The notes under the pieces were generated by a model. It was not told the origin of the DNA. It saw nothing but the letters and a program-made list of their open reading frames with translations, and searched no databases. From Candidatus Zixiibacteriota bacterium (GTDB taxonomy: Bacteria > Zixibacteria > MSB-5A5 > GN15 > FEB-12): a stretch of DNA of 39,870 bases. Every line of letters starts with the position of its first letter. The stretch's first letter is position 1. Both the position numbers and the translations under genes were made by a program. The stretch spans positions 3,412,223-3,452,092 of the forward strand of contig CP070674.1 of assembly GCA_020351995.1 (NCBI GenBank). Direction: 5' to 3'. Positions 16,388-24,404 of this stretch are shown in pieces.

Positions 16388-16659
16388 CATTGAATAGTCT
16401 CGGACAAATCTTTACTTATTAGTATGCCCAGGCTGTATCGTGCCGTGAAATCTTCGCTTAACCAAGACTATCCGGGGATAATTTTGCGATTTCTTGTTGC
16501 AAAAATGTCGGGCCGTTTATTACATTACGGGACGTGTGAATCCGGTGCGATTTATCGGAATTGATCTTTACATCTTAATGCCGTCCTGACATCTGATAAA
16601 CGAACACGGCACGTTTTAAGGAATCAGAAACTGTCATTTCATACTGTGCTGAGCATCAA

Positions 16660-16676
16660 GGTTTTTGGCAAAAACC
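16660..16676. promoter_or_regulatory. Perfect dyad, possible operator
   Basis: GGTTTTT and AAAAACC are separated by GGC. The dyad sits 15 bp upstream of the candidate -35 at 16691. It is a binding-site candidate only. Confidence 0.25.
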
Positions 16677-16782
16677 ATAAACGGCGCTTTTTCGACGCAG
16701 GTCGGGAGAGAGTCTATAACTGTCTACATATGATAAGGCCGCAAAAACGCAAGTTCAAATGTGGCCAACGCGGAGGCCTTAT

Positions 16783-17064
16783 ATGAAATTCTGGAGAACC
16801 CCCCTAGATATCGATAAATTGCAGATTCCAAGGGGTGAATTACACATTCTCAAGGAGCGTTGCAAAGGGTGTGGTTTCTGTGTAGAGTACTGTCCCAAAG
16901 GCGTTCTTGAGCTTTCCGATGAGTTCAACTCAAAAGGCTATCATCCTCCTAAAGCTGTCAAACCCGAGGAATGTGTGAATTGCGATCTCTGCGAGCTGTT
17001 ATGCCCGGACTTCGCCATTTATTGTGTGCGAGCCGAGGCTGGGGAGAAGGAGGTATCCAATTGA
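16783..17064 (+). CDS. korD: 2-oxoglutarate:ferredoxin oxidoreductase delta (ferredoxin) subunit
   Basis: A 93-residue protein with two [4Fe-4S] motifs, C27/C30/C33/C37-P and C64/C67/C70/C74-P. It is the electron-transfer subunit of the four-subunit 2-oxoacid:ferredoxin oxidoreductases. GGAGG lies 7 nt before the ATG at 16783; an earlier in-frame ATG at 16759 lacks an SD. The stop codon overlaps the TTG start of korA. The gene order delta-alpha-beta-gamma is the one known for oor/kor 2-oxoglutarate enzymes. Confidence 0.92.
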   Translation: MKFWRTPLDIDKLQIPRGELHILKERCKGCGFCVEYCPKGVLELSDEFNSKGYHPPKAVKPEECVNCDLCELLCPDFAIYCVRAEAGEKEVSN

Positions 17065-18218
17065 AAGCAGACCCCAAAAACGTGTTGACCGGGGCCCATT
17101 ATCTCGATGGGAACCATGCCTGTGCCGAGGGAGCAATCGCCGCCGGCTGCAAGTTCTTTGCCGGCTATCCCATCACACCATCGACAGAGATCGCTGAGAG
17201 AGTGTCGCGACGTTTTCCTCTTATTGGCGGCGTCTTCATTCAGATGGAAGATGAGTTGGCTAGCATGAATGCTATTCTGGGCGCCTCGTGGGGAGGAGTT
17301 AGATCAATGTCCTGTACCTCGGGTCCAGGATTCTCTCTGATGATGGAGAATTTCGGGCTGGGGCTGATGCTGGAAACTCCCTGCGTCCTGGTCAATGTCC
17401 AGCGCGGCGGGCCTTCAACCGGACTGCCGACTTTGCCCGGCCAGGCGGACATGATGCAGGCCCGATGGGGTTCACATGGCGATTACGAAGTTATCGCACT
17501 GGCCCCCGATTCACCCCAGGAATCCTTCGAGCTTGCCGTTCACGCTTTCAATCTTTCCGAAAAATATCGCATGCCGGTGCTGATTATGACCGACGAATGT
17601 GTTGGCCACATGACAGAGAAGGTCGTAATCCCGGATGCCGATCAGATCGAGCTAATCGAACGACGTTACACCGACAAGAAACCCGGCGAAGCCTGGCCTT
17701 TCGAGGAGACCGAGGATCTGGTTTCGCCTATGTTGCCGGTCGGTCAGGGTTACAAGTTCCACGTAACCGGGCTGACCCATGATTACCGCGGCTACCCCGT
17801 AATCAACGCCGAAGCTCAGCATAAGAACGTTTCTCGCCTTATGGATAAAGTCCGCAAACACGCCGACGACATAATCTGGCTGGAAGAGAAGGATGTCGAC
17901 GGAGCCGATGTGGTGGTAGTCTCATACGGGATCTCGTCACGCGTGGTTCAGCCCGCGATCCAGCGGGCGGTTAAGGACGGTATCAAAGTGGGCCAGATCA
18001 AGATGGTGACGGTATGGCCGTTCCCGGAAAAGCGTATTGCCGAACTGGCCGGGAAGGTCAAGTCATTGATCATGGTCGAGATGAATTTCGGTCAGGTCTT
18101 TCTGGAGATGGACCGCTGCGCCAAAGGGAAGTGTGAAACTTACCTTGTGGGACACGCCGGCGGAACCGTTCATAAACCGGATGAAATATATAAAACCATA
18201 AAGGAAGCTGCGAAATGA
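17061..18218 (+). CDS. korA: 2-oxoglutarate:ferredoxin oxidoreductase alpha subunit
   Basis: A 385-residue protein with the alpha-subunit signature G-Y-P-I-T-P-S-T-E, then E-D-E-L-A-S-M, S-G-P-G-F-S-L-M-E and the C-terminal transketolase-like domain (G-Q-I-K...T-V-W-P-F-P). Together with KorB it decarboxylates a 2-oxoacid in the presence of CoA to the acyl-CoA and sends two electrons to ferredoxin. The start is TTG at 17061, supported by AAGGAGG 7 nt upstream and by overlap with the korD stop. A substrate of 2-oxoglutarate is inferred from subunit order and family resemblance; other 2-oxoacids cannot be excluded. Confidence 0.92.
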   Translation: MKADPKNVLTGAHYLDGNHACAEGAIAAGCKFFAGYPITPSTEIAERVSRRFPLIGGVFIQMEDELASMNAILGASWGGVRSMSCTSGPGFSLMMENFGLGLMLETPCVLVNVQRGGPSTGLPTLPGQADMMQARWGSHGDYEVIALAPDSPQESFELAVHAFNLSEKYRMPVLIMTDECVGHMTEKVVIPDADQIELIERRYTDKKPGEAWPFEETEDLVSPMLPVGQGYKFHVTGLTHDYRGYPVINAEAQHKNVSRLMDKVRKHADDIIWLEEKDVDGADVVVVSYGISSRVVQPAIQRAVKDGIKVGQIKMVTVWPFPEKRIAELAGKVKSLIMVEMNFGQVFLEMDRCAKGKCETYLVGHAGGTVHKPDEIYKTIKEAAK

Positions 18219-19099
18219 GTGCAAAAGTAGAGGAACAAGTCAGGGAAGAGCATCCGCTGGAGAAGATTCTTCGAATGGATCGCATCCCGCACATCTGGTG
18301 TCCGACCTGCGGCCTCGGTACCACCGTCACGGCGCTGTCGTCGGCGTTGGAGCAGCTTCAGCTTGACACCAATAAAGTAGCCGTGGTGTCCGGGATAGGA
18401 TGCACCGGTCGGGTGGCGGGATATATGAAGCTTGACTCTTTCCACACGACCCACGGCCGGGCCGTACCCTTTGCGGTCGGTCTGCATATCGCCCGCCCGG
18501 ATTTGAAAACGATCGTTTTCTCCGGTGATGGTGATCTGATATCGATCGGCGGCAATCACTTCATTCACACGGCACGCCGCAACGTCGATATGACGATTAT
18601 TTGCGTCAATAATTTCATTTACGCTATGACCGGCGGACAGGTCGCTCCGACCACGCCCCTGACGGCCAAGGCGGCAACAACTCCCTACGGCAACGCCGAA
18701 CACCCCTTTAACCTGCCCCTTCTGGCCGCGTCATCGGGCGCGGTGTATGTCGCCCGCTGGACGGCTCTGCATGTGCGTCGACTCACCGTTGCTATCAAAG
18801 AAGCCATCCAGAAACCTGGATTCTCGTTTGTTGAGGTTATCGCACCGTGTTCCACGCTTTATGCCAGGATCAACAAACTGGGTACCGGGCTGGACCTGAT
18901 GAAATTCTATCATGACAACAGCGTCATCAGGCACGGCGCCGACCTCAATGATGTGGACATTGATTTTCAATCCAAGATAGTGGTGGGCAAGTTCGTTGAT
19001 ATTGAAAAACCCACTTACATCGACTGTTTGAACGCCGGCAACAAACGGGCGTTCGGAGACAAGTATAAACCGTACGGAGGCGGCAATGGCGACAACTGA
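18215..19099 (+). CDS. korB: 2-oxoglutarate:ferredoxin oxidoreductase beta (TPP-binding) subunit
   Basis: A 294-residue protein. C29-P-T-C32 and C63 are positioned as [4Fe-4S] ligands of the beta subunit. The thiamine diphosphate motif G-D-G-D (104-107) ends with N132-N133 about 25 residues later. The ATG overlaps the korA stop (ATGA), and korC starts inside the last codons. It forms the active site with KorA. The context, followed directly by korC and the hdr genes, points to reduced ferredoxin being made next to a flavin-based bifurcating or confurcating module. Confidence 0.93.
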   Translation: MSAKVEEQVREEHPLEKILRMDRIPHIWCPTCGLGTTVTALSSALEQLQLDTNKVAVVSGIGCTGRVAGYMKLDSFHTTHGRAVPFAVGLHIARPDLKTIVFSGDGDLISIGGNHFIHTARRNVDMTIICVNNFIYAMTGGQVAPTTPLTAKAATTPYGNAEHPFNLPLLAASSGAVYVARWTALHVRRLTVAIKEAIQKPGFSFVEVIAPCSTLYARINKLGTGLDLMKFYHDNSVIRHGADLNDVDIDFQSKIVVGKFVDIEKPTYIDCLNAGNKRAFGDKYKPYGGGNGDN

Positions 19100-19649
19100 A
19101 ATTAGAATCACCGGTTTCGGCGGGCAGGGGGTGATCCTGTGCGGTTATATCATTGGCAAGGCCGCGTCCATTTTCAACGGTCAGCACGCCACGCTCACCC
19201 AGAGTTTCGGGCCGGAGGCCAGAGGAAGCGCCTGTAGTTCCCAGGTGGTCGTGTCTGATACCCGCGTGCTGTACCCGTATGTCACGGCTCCACAGGTTCT
19301 GCTGGCCATGTCTCACGATGGCTATATGACGCACAAGGACAAAGTAGCCAAAGACTGTATTTACGTATACGAAAAAGACCTCGTACGATTGGAAAAGCAC
19401 GGCCCCAAGACAAGTGCCTTCGGTGTTCCCGCCACGCGAATCGCCGAGGACCTGGGGCGGAAAATCGTGCTCAATATCGTCATGCTTGGTTTCTTTGCGG
19501 CTGTTACAGACGTTGTACCTCATGAAGCCCTGCGCAAAGCAGTTGAAACATCGGTACCCTCGGGTACCGAAGAGCTGAATCTGAAGGCCTTTGACAAGGG
19601 CTACGAGTACGGGATAGAACTGAAAGAAAAGGCCGAAGTGAAGGTTTGA
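19086..19649 (+). CDS. korC: 2-oxoglutarate:ferredoxin oxidoreductase gamma subunit
   Basis: A 187-residue protein with G-F-G-G-Q-G-V-I-L at the N-terminus, S-F-G-P-E-A-R-G-S-A-C in the middle and N-I-V-M-L-G-F-F-A-A, all typical of the gamma subunit that interacts with CoA binding and the TPP site. It overlaps the end of korB by 14 bases, so translation is coupled. The hdrA gene begins 42 bp downstream with its own GGAGG, which suggests a single kor-hdr transcript. Confidence 0.93.
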   Translation: MATTEIRITGFGGQGVILCGYIIGKAASIFNGQHATLTQSFGPEARGSACSSQVVVSDTRVLYPYVTAPQVLLAMSHDGYMTHKDKVAKDCIYVYEKDLVRLEKHGPKTSAFGVPATRIAEDLGRKIVLNIVMLGFFAAVTDVVPHEALRKAVETSVPSGTEELNLKAFDKGYEYGIELKEKAEVKV

Positions 19650-19691
19650 TGAAGACTTTCACCCGCGACTTTGCATCTGGAGGAAGACGAA

Positions 19692-22600
19692 ATGGCCCAA
19701 CGGCCGGGTAAGGCAAACGGGGTCCTGGTTCTTGGTGGCGGTATCACCGGCATCCAGGCGGCGCTCGATCTCGCCGCGTCTCAGGCAAAAGTCTATCTGG
19801 TGGAAAAGACTCCCTCGCTGGGAGGCCGAATGGCCCAGCTGGACAAAACTTTTCCCACCATGGACTGCGCTATATGAATACTGGGTCCCCGAATGATGGA
19901 TGCCGGTCGGCATCCCAACATAGAAGTCCTGACGAACTCTGAACTGGTTCGCTTCGAAGGCAGAGCGGGCAATTTCAGGGCTACGGTTAAGAAGTATCCC
20001 CGCTATGTCGATGAGGCACTTTGCACCGGTTGTGGACAATGTGTCAACGATTGCCCGGTTATTGTTCCCAACGAGTTCGAAGTGGGCATGGGCGCGCGCA
20101 AGGCCATTTATTCGCCGTTTCCTCAGGCGGTTCCTAACACCTACATAATTGACCGAGTAAATTGTCTCAATGATCAATTCCTGGTGTGCACCAATTGCCA
20201 GAAAAGTTGCGACCGCGACGCTATCAGATATGATGATATCGGTGAGGAAATCGAGTTGCACGTCGGTGCGGTAGTGGTCGCCACTGGATTTGATGTATAT
20301 GAGGCTTCGAGGATTCCCAGCTACGGATATGGCCTGTACCACAATGTTCTGACCAACATGGAACTGGAGCGGGTTCTCAACGCTTCCGGGCCGACCCGCG
20401 GCCACATTGTCCGGCCATCGGATCACAAAGTACCAAAAAAAATCGCTTTTATTCAGTGTGTCGGTTCACGTGGTGAGGGGAAAGAAGCCGGCTGTGAATA
20501 CTGTTCGCGTTTCTGCTGCATGAACGCCGTGAAAGATTGTATGCTTGTTAAGCAACACGAGCCGGATATTGAAGAACTCCTTCTGTTTTACATAGATCTT
20601 CGCGCCGCGGGCAAGGGGTTCGAAGAGTTCTACCAGCGCTCTCTGGACATGCCGGAACTGAAGTATATCAGGGGACGACCTTCCAAGATTATGGAGGACC
20701 CCGAAACGAAAGATATCTTTGTCTACGTCGAGGATGTTGAGACCGGCAAGGTGGATAAAATCAGGGTTAGTATGGCCATCCTGTCAGCGGGAGCTGTGGC
20801 CGCGGCAGCAAATCCGGATCTGGCTAACGTGCTCGGGATAGAACTTGACGAGAACGGTTTCTTCGAAGTTGAGACGCGCTATGGCTCGCCGCTGCATACG
20901 GCCCGTCAGGGAGTTTATATTTGCGGGTGCGCGGCGGGAGTTAACGATGTATCCGATTCCGTCTCCCAGGGTTCGGGGGCCGCGGCCGAGGCCGAGAAGT
21001 TTATCGAAAAAATACCCGTCGAAACTGAACCGGTTGAGATAAAAGAATTGGATACCTCGGGGCCTCCGAAGGTTGGCGTATTTCTGTGCCATTGCGGCAT
21101 CAATATCGCCGGTGTGCTTGACATCGACTCACTCAAGGAATACGCGGAATCGATTCCCGATGTCGCCTATGTCGAGAACAATCTCTTCCTCTGCTCCGAC
21201 GAGGGGCAGCGCCTGATGCAAAACAAAGTTGTCGAACACGGCTTGAATCGTGTCGTGGCCGCAGCCTGCACCCCGCGCACGCACGAGCCGGTTTTTCAGG
21301 AGAGCTGTGAACAGATCGGGCTCAATCCGTATCTGTTCGAAATGGTCAACGTCCGCGACCAGTGCTCGTGGGTTCACACCGGCGTGCCGGAGATTGCGAC
21401 CGAGAAGGCCAAGGAGATGATAAAGCTGGGCGTGGCCAAAGCCCGTCACCTCCAGCCGCTTTACAGGAAGTCTATTCCTGTTAATCAAAGTGCCCTCATC
21501 ATCGGCGGTGGTGTCGCCGGGATGGCGGCCGCTCTGGAACTCGACGCCCAGGGAATGAAGGTTTACTTGATCGAGAAGGAAGGTCGTCTCGGCGGTCGCC
21601 TGAATAACCTTACCCGCGTGTACCCGGCCAACCTTTCAGCTTTTGAGCTTGCCCGGGTGATGGTCGAGAAGGTCAAGGCCAGCCGGGTGGAGGCCATGGC
21701 CGGTACCGAGGTAACCGGTATCACCGGATACGTGGGCAATTTCGACGTGGCGACCACTAACGGTAATTTCAAAGTTGGCACAATCGTGCTGGCGACCGGA
21801 GCTGGTATCTATGAGCCGAAAGACGAGTTCGGATACGGTAAGTTCGACAATGTAATTACGAATCAGGAACTTGAGGATATTCTGCACGATACCAAGGGTA
21901 AGATTCAAATTCATGGCGATACTCCGAAGAATGTGGTCTTTATCCAGTGTGTCGGTTCACGCGACGCCGAGACCAACCCGGGCTGCTCCCGGTACTGCTG
22001 CCCGACAACAATCAAGCAGGCCATCCGCCTCAGAGAAAGCGGCGTGAACGTAACCGTGCTCCACCGCGATATGCGCACGGTGGGAGCAAAAGCCGAGGAG
22101 CACTACCGTCGGGCTCGTGAGCTGGGAGTGAAGTTCTTGAGATACACCCCCCAGAGACTTCCCCTGGTTACCGGAAAAGACAACCGCGCAACCTCGGTCG
22201 AGATTCTGGAACTGGCCCTTGATAGAATCCTTGACGTGGACACCGATTACGTCGTTCTGGCGGCGGGAATGGTTCCCAATGAGGCCAGCACAGCCAAACT
22301 TCAGGATATTCTTAAAGTCCCGCGTGGAGCTGACGGCTTCTTTATGGAGCGTCATGCCAAGCTGGGCCCCGTGGAAACCACGAGTGAGGGTGTCTTCCTG
22401 GCCGGATGCGTGAGCGGGCCGAAGGATATTGCTGACTCGCTCGCCCAGGGTTCAGCGGCGGCCGCCAAGGTAGCCTCAATAATCTCCCGGGATACGGTGA
22501 ATCTGGAGCCGACTACATGCATCATCGAACCGTCACTCTGCCGGGCTTGCTCGATGTGTGTTGACATGTGCGAATATCACGCCCCGTCGCTGGTTGACAT

Positions 22601-22757
22601 CGCGCCGGGCCTGCGGGCGGCTCAGATCAATCAGGCACTGTGTAAAGGTTGCGGGACCTGTGCCAGCTGGTGCCCGACCGGAGCCATCGTGGCCCTGCAC
22701 TTTACCGACCAGCAGATTAATTCGATGCTGGATGCGTTGCTTTTAGATAGGGTATAA
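19692..22757 (+). CDS. hdrA: HdrA-type flavoprotein with selenocysteine, double-module form
   Basis: A 1021-residue selenoprotein if TGA at 19875-19877 is read as Sec62. GGAGGAAG lies about 7 nt before the ATG. Residues 11-30 form an FAD-binding Rossmann turn (G-G-G-I-T-G). C59-A-I-U62 occupies the place of the usual HdrA CxxC, and I-L-G-P-R-M-M continues the family sequence after it. Ferredoxin-type clusters follow at C111/114/117/121 and about C158-C173. A second module begins with V-G-V-F-L-C466-H-C, has its own Rossmann turn (605-610) but lacks the CxxC/U site and the inserted ferredoxin. C-terminal clusters are C950/953/956/960 and C984/987/990/994. HdrA carries the bifurcating flavin. 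Conventional calling would break it at the TGA. See the SECIS-like hairpin at 19898-19915. Confidence 0.92.
19875..19915 (+). promoter_or_regulatory. UGA(Sec) codon with bacterial SECIS-like hairpin, hdrA copy 1
   Basis: TGA (19875-19877) is followed after 20 nt by a perfect stem GGATGCC/GGCATCC (19898-19904 with 19909-19915) closing a GGTC loop (19905-19908). A G/GU-containing apical loop at this distance is what bacterial SelB-dependent SECIS elements require. The hairpin lies inside the coding sequence (M-D-A-G-R-H-P). Confidence 0.88.
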
Positions 22758-22760
22758 ATA

Positions 22761-23222
22761 ATGGCCGTAAGAACTCAACAGGCGAAGAAGAAGACTAAGA
22801 AGGAATTCATTCCCAATATCGTTGTTTTTGCCTGCAACTGGTGCAGTTATGCTGGGGCCGACAATGCCGGAACGAACCGGATGCAGCATTCACCGCATTT
22901 CCGCGTTATACGCACTATGTGTTCCGGCCGGGTGACGCCCGGATTCGTCCTCAAAGCGTTCAAGCTCGGTGCCGACGGCGTTCTGGTTTCAGGCTGTCAT
23001 TTCGGCGACTGCCACTACATTTTCGGCAACTATAAGGCAGTTGAGCAATTCGAGAAAACCAAAGGACTGGTAAAAACGCTGGGACTGGACCTCAAACGGG
23101 TTCGGCTGGAATGGGTATCCGCGGCCGAAGGGGTTCGCTGGGCCAATCTCATTGACGAGTTCGTGGGTCAGATAGCGGAATTGGGACCGAGCCCGTTAAA
23201 CCATAAACCGAAATACGGATGA
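22761..23222 (+). CDS. mvhD: MvhD-type [2Fe-2S] subunit
   Basis: A 153-residue protein of the MvhD/HdrA-partner family: [15 protein letters not shown] near residue 23, R-T-M-C-S-G-R-V, and S-G-C-H-F-G-D-C-H-Y, giving the cysteines of the family's [2Fe-2S] cluster. In methanogens MvhD links the hydrogenase to HdrA. Here there is no hydrogenase gene, so the electron donor is unclear. The first 16 residues are Lys-rich (K-K-K-T-K-K). The gene follows hdrA with a 3-bp gap, and its sequence closely resembles the C-terminal domain of the second hdrA. Confidence 0.92.
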   Translation: MAVRTQQAKKKTKKEFIPNIVVFACNWCSYAGADNAGTNRMQHSPHFRVIRTMCSGRVTPGFVLKAFKLGADGVLVSGCHFGDCHYIFGNYKAVEQFEKTKGLVKTLGLDLKRVRLEWVSAAEGVRWANLIDEFVGQIAELGPSPLNHKPKYG

Positions 23223-23231
23223 TTCGCACCT

Positions 23232-24371
23232 ATGAACACCGCCGTTGAACAACTCAAGAAAAATAGAGCTTTTCTGTGCCTTGAGTGCGGCAAGTGCACC
23301 GCCGTCTGCCCGATCTCGAAAGTGAATAACGCCTACTCACCCCGTCGTCTGTTGGCTCAGGGATTGTTCTATGGCGCGGAAGATATCGCCTCAGATCATC
23401 TCCTATGGTCCTGCCTGACGTGCCTGCTCTGTTCACAGCGCTGTCCGGTCGACGTGAAGTATTCCGATTACATGCGTGATGTGCGTGCGGTGGCCCACAA
23501 TATGGGCCACGAGGGAAATGCTTCGCATGGAGGGGCCCTGCATTATATAATGGAAATGGCGGCTTCGCCGAAACTCAAACAGAATCGAACCGAGTGGGTC
23601 ACAAAAGATCTGAAAGTGAAGCAGAAGGGCGACACTCTGTATTTCGCCGGCTGCCTTCCATACTATGAAGAGTTGTTCGCCAAAGATTTTTCGTTCTCGC
23701 CGGTGTCGATCGCCGTTGATACCGTAAAGATTCTCAATCATATCGGAATCGAGCCGGTGGTCCTCGATAATGAACGGTGCTGCGGTCATGATCTGTACTG
23801 GCTCGGGCGACTCGGGCAGTTCGATGAACTGGCTAAACTTAATCTGAAAGATTTTGAACAGGCCGGTGTCAAGAAGGTCATCACCTCGTGCCCGGAATGC
23901 GCGGTAGCCCTGCGCCAGCTTTACCCGGAGCGAGTCGGCACTGGCGGTCCAAAGGTGCAACATATAGCCGAGGTTCTGGCCGAGAATAAGGCCAGGTTGA
24001 AACTGGGTGAGGTAACGAGGGAAGTAGCCTTTCAGGATCCCTGCCGGTTGGGGCGTTTTATGGGCGTTTATGACCCACCGCGCGAAGTACTCTCGATGAT
24101 TCCGGGCGTGACGGTGAGCGAGATGGCTCACAATAGAAAAGGCGCCATCTGCTGCGGAACGACTAACTGGATGAACTGCGACTCCTGCAGCAAACAGATC
24201 CAGAAAAGTCGATTCGATGAGGCCAGAGCGGCCGGTGCGGGAACACTGGTAACAGCCTGCCCGAAATGCCAGATTCATTTCCGTTGCGCCCAGTGTGGCG
24301 AGCCGGAGGAGAAGAATGGCCTGGAGCTTGCGGATTTTGTGAATATAGTCGCTTCGGCTCTCAAGAGCTAA
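23232..24371 (+). CDS. HdrC-HdrB fusion (HdrD-like) iron-sulfur protein
   Basis: A 379-residue protein. The N-terminal HdrC part has [4Fe-4S] motifs C16/C19/C22/C26-P and C61/C64/C67/C71-P. The HdrB part has two CCG domains: C141, C183-C184, C220/C223; and C271, C308-C309, C343/C346. The order matches HdrD of the membrane HdrDE type and many bacterial lactate/glycolate-type oxidoreductases. Placed between mvhD and the second hdrA, it is the likely catalytic, disulfide-handling or electron-accepting subunit of the local Hdr assembly. It starts 10 bp after mvhD. No membrane subunit is next to it. Confidence 0.92.
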   Translation: MNTAVEQLKKNRAFLCLECGKCTAVCPISKVNNAYSPRRLLAQGLFYGAEDIASDHLLWSCLTCLLCSQRCPVDVKYSDYMRDVRAVAHNMGHEGNASHGGALHYIMEMAASPKLKQNRTEWVTKDLKVKQKGDTLYFAGCLPYYEELFAKDFSFSPVSIAVDTVKILNHIGIEPVVLDNERCCGHDLYWLGRLGQFDELAKLNLKDFEQAGVKKVITSCPECAVALRQLYPERVGTGGPKVQHIAEVLAENKARLKLGEVTREVAFQDPCRLGRFMGVYDPPREVLSMIPGVTVSEMAHNRKGAICCGTTNWMNCDSCSKQIQKSRFDEARAAGAGTLVTACPKCQIHFRCAQCGEPEEKNGLELADFVNIVASALKS

Positions 24372-24404
24372 GGCGAATTAGATATAAGCGATGGGAGAAT
24401 TGAT

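Larger units (their letters stand above)
16300..16782. other. Divergent intergenic region upstream of korD
   Basis: A 483-bp AT-richer gap between the divergent gamma-subunit gene and korD. No open frame with a plausible SD is seen. It has a minus-strand promoter (16359-16387), a weak plus-strand candidate (TTCGAC 16691-16696, TATAAC 16715-16720, 18-bp spacer) and a perfect 7-bp dyad GGTTTTT/AAAAACC (16660-16666 with 16670-16676) that could be an operator for the kor-hdr genes. Confidence 0.4.

Noticed and set aside
19875-19893. Reading the TGA in the first hdrA as a gene boundary or pseudogene
   Set aside because: The second hdrA has the same TGA at the same conserved Cys, both have matching hairpins, the downstream ATG has no SD, and both halves are fully conserved.
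23433-24278. Long minus-strand frame opposite the HdrC-HdrB fusion
   Set aside because: It is a mirror frame of a conserved gene with no protein-like motifs.
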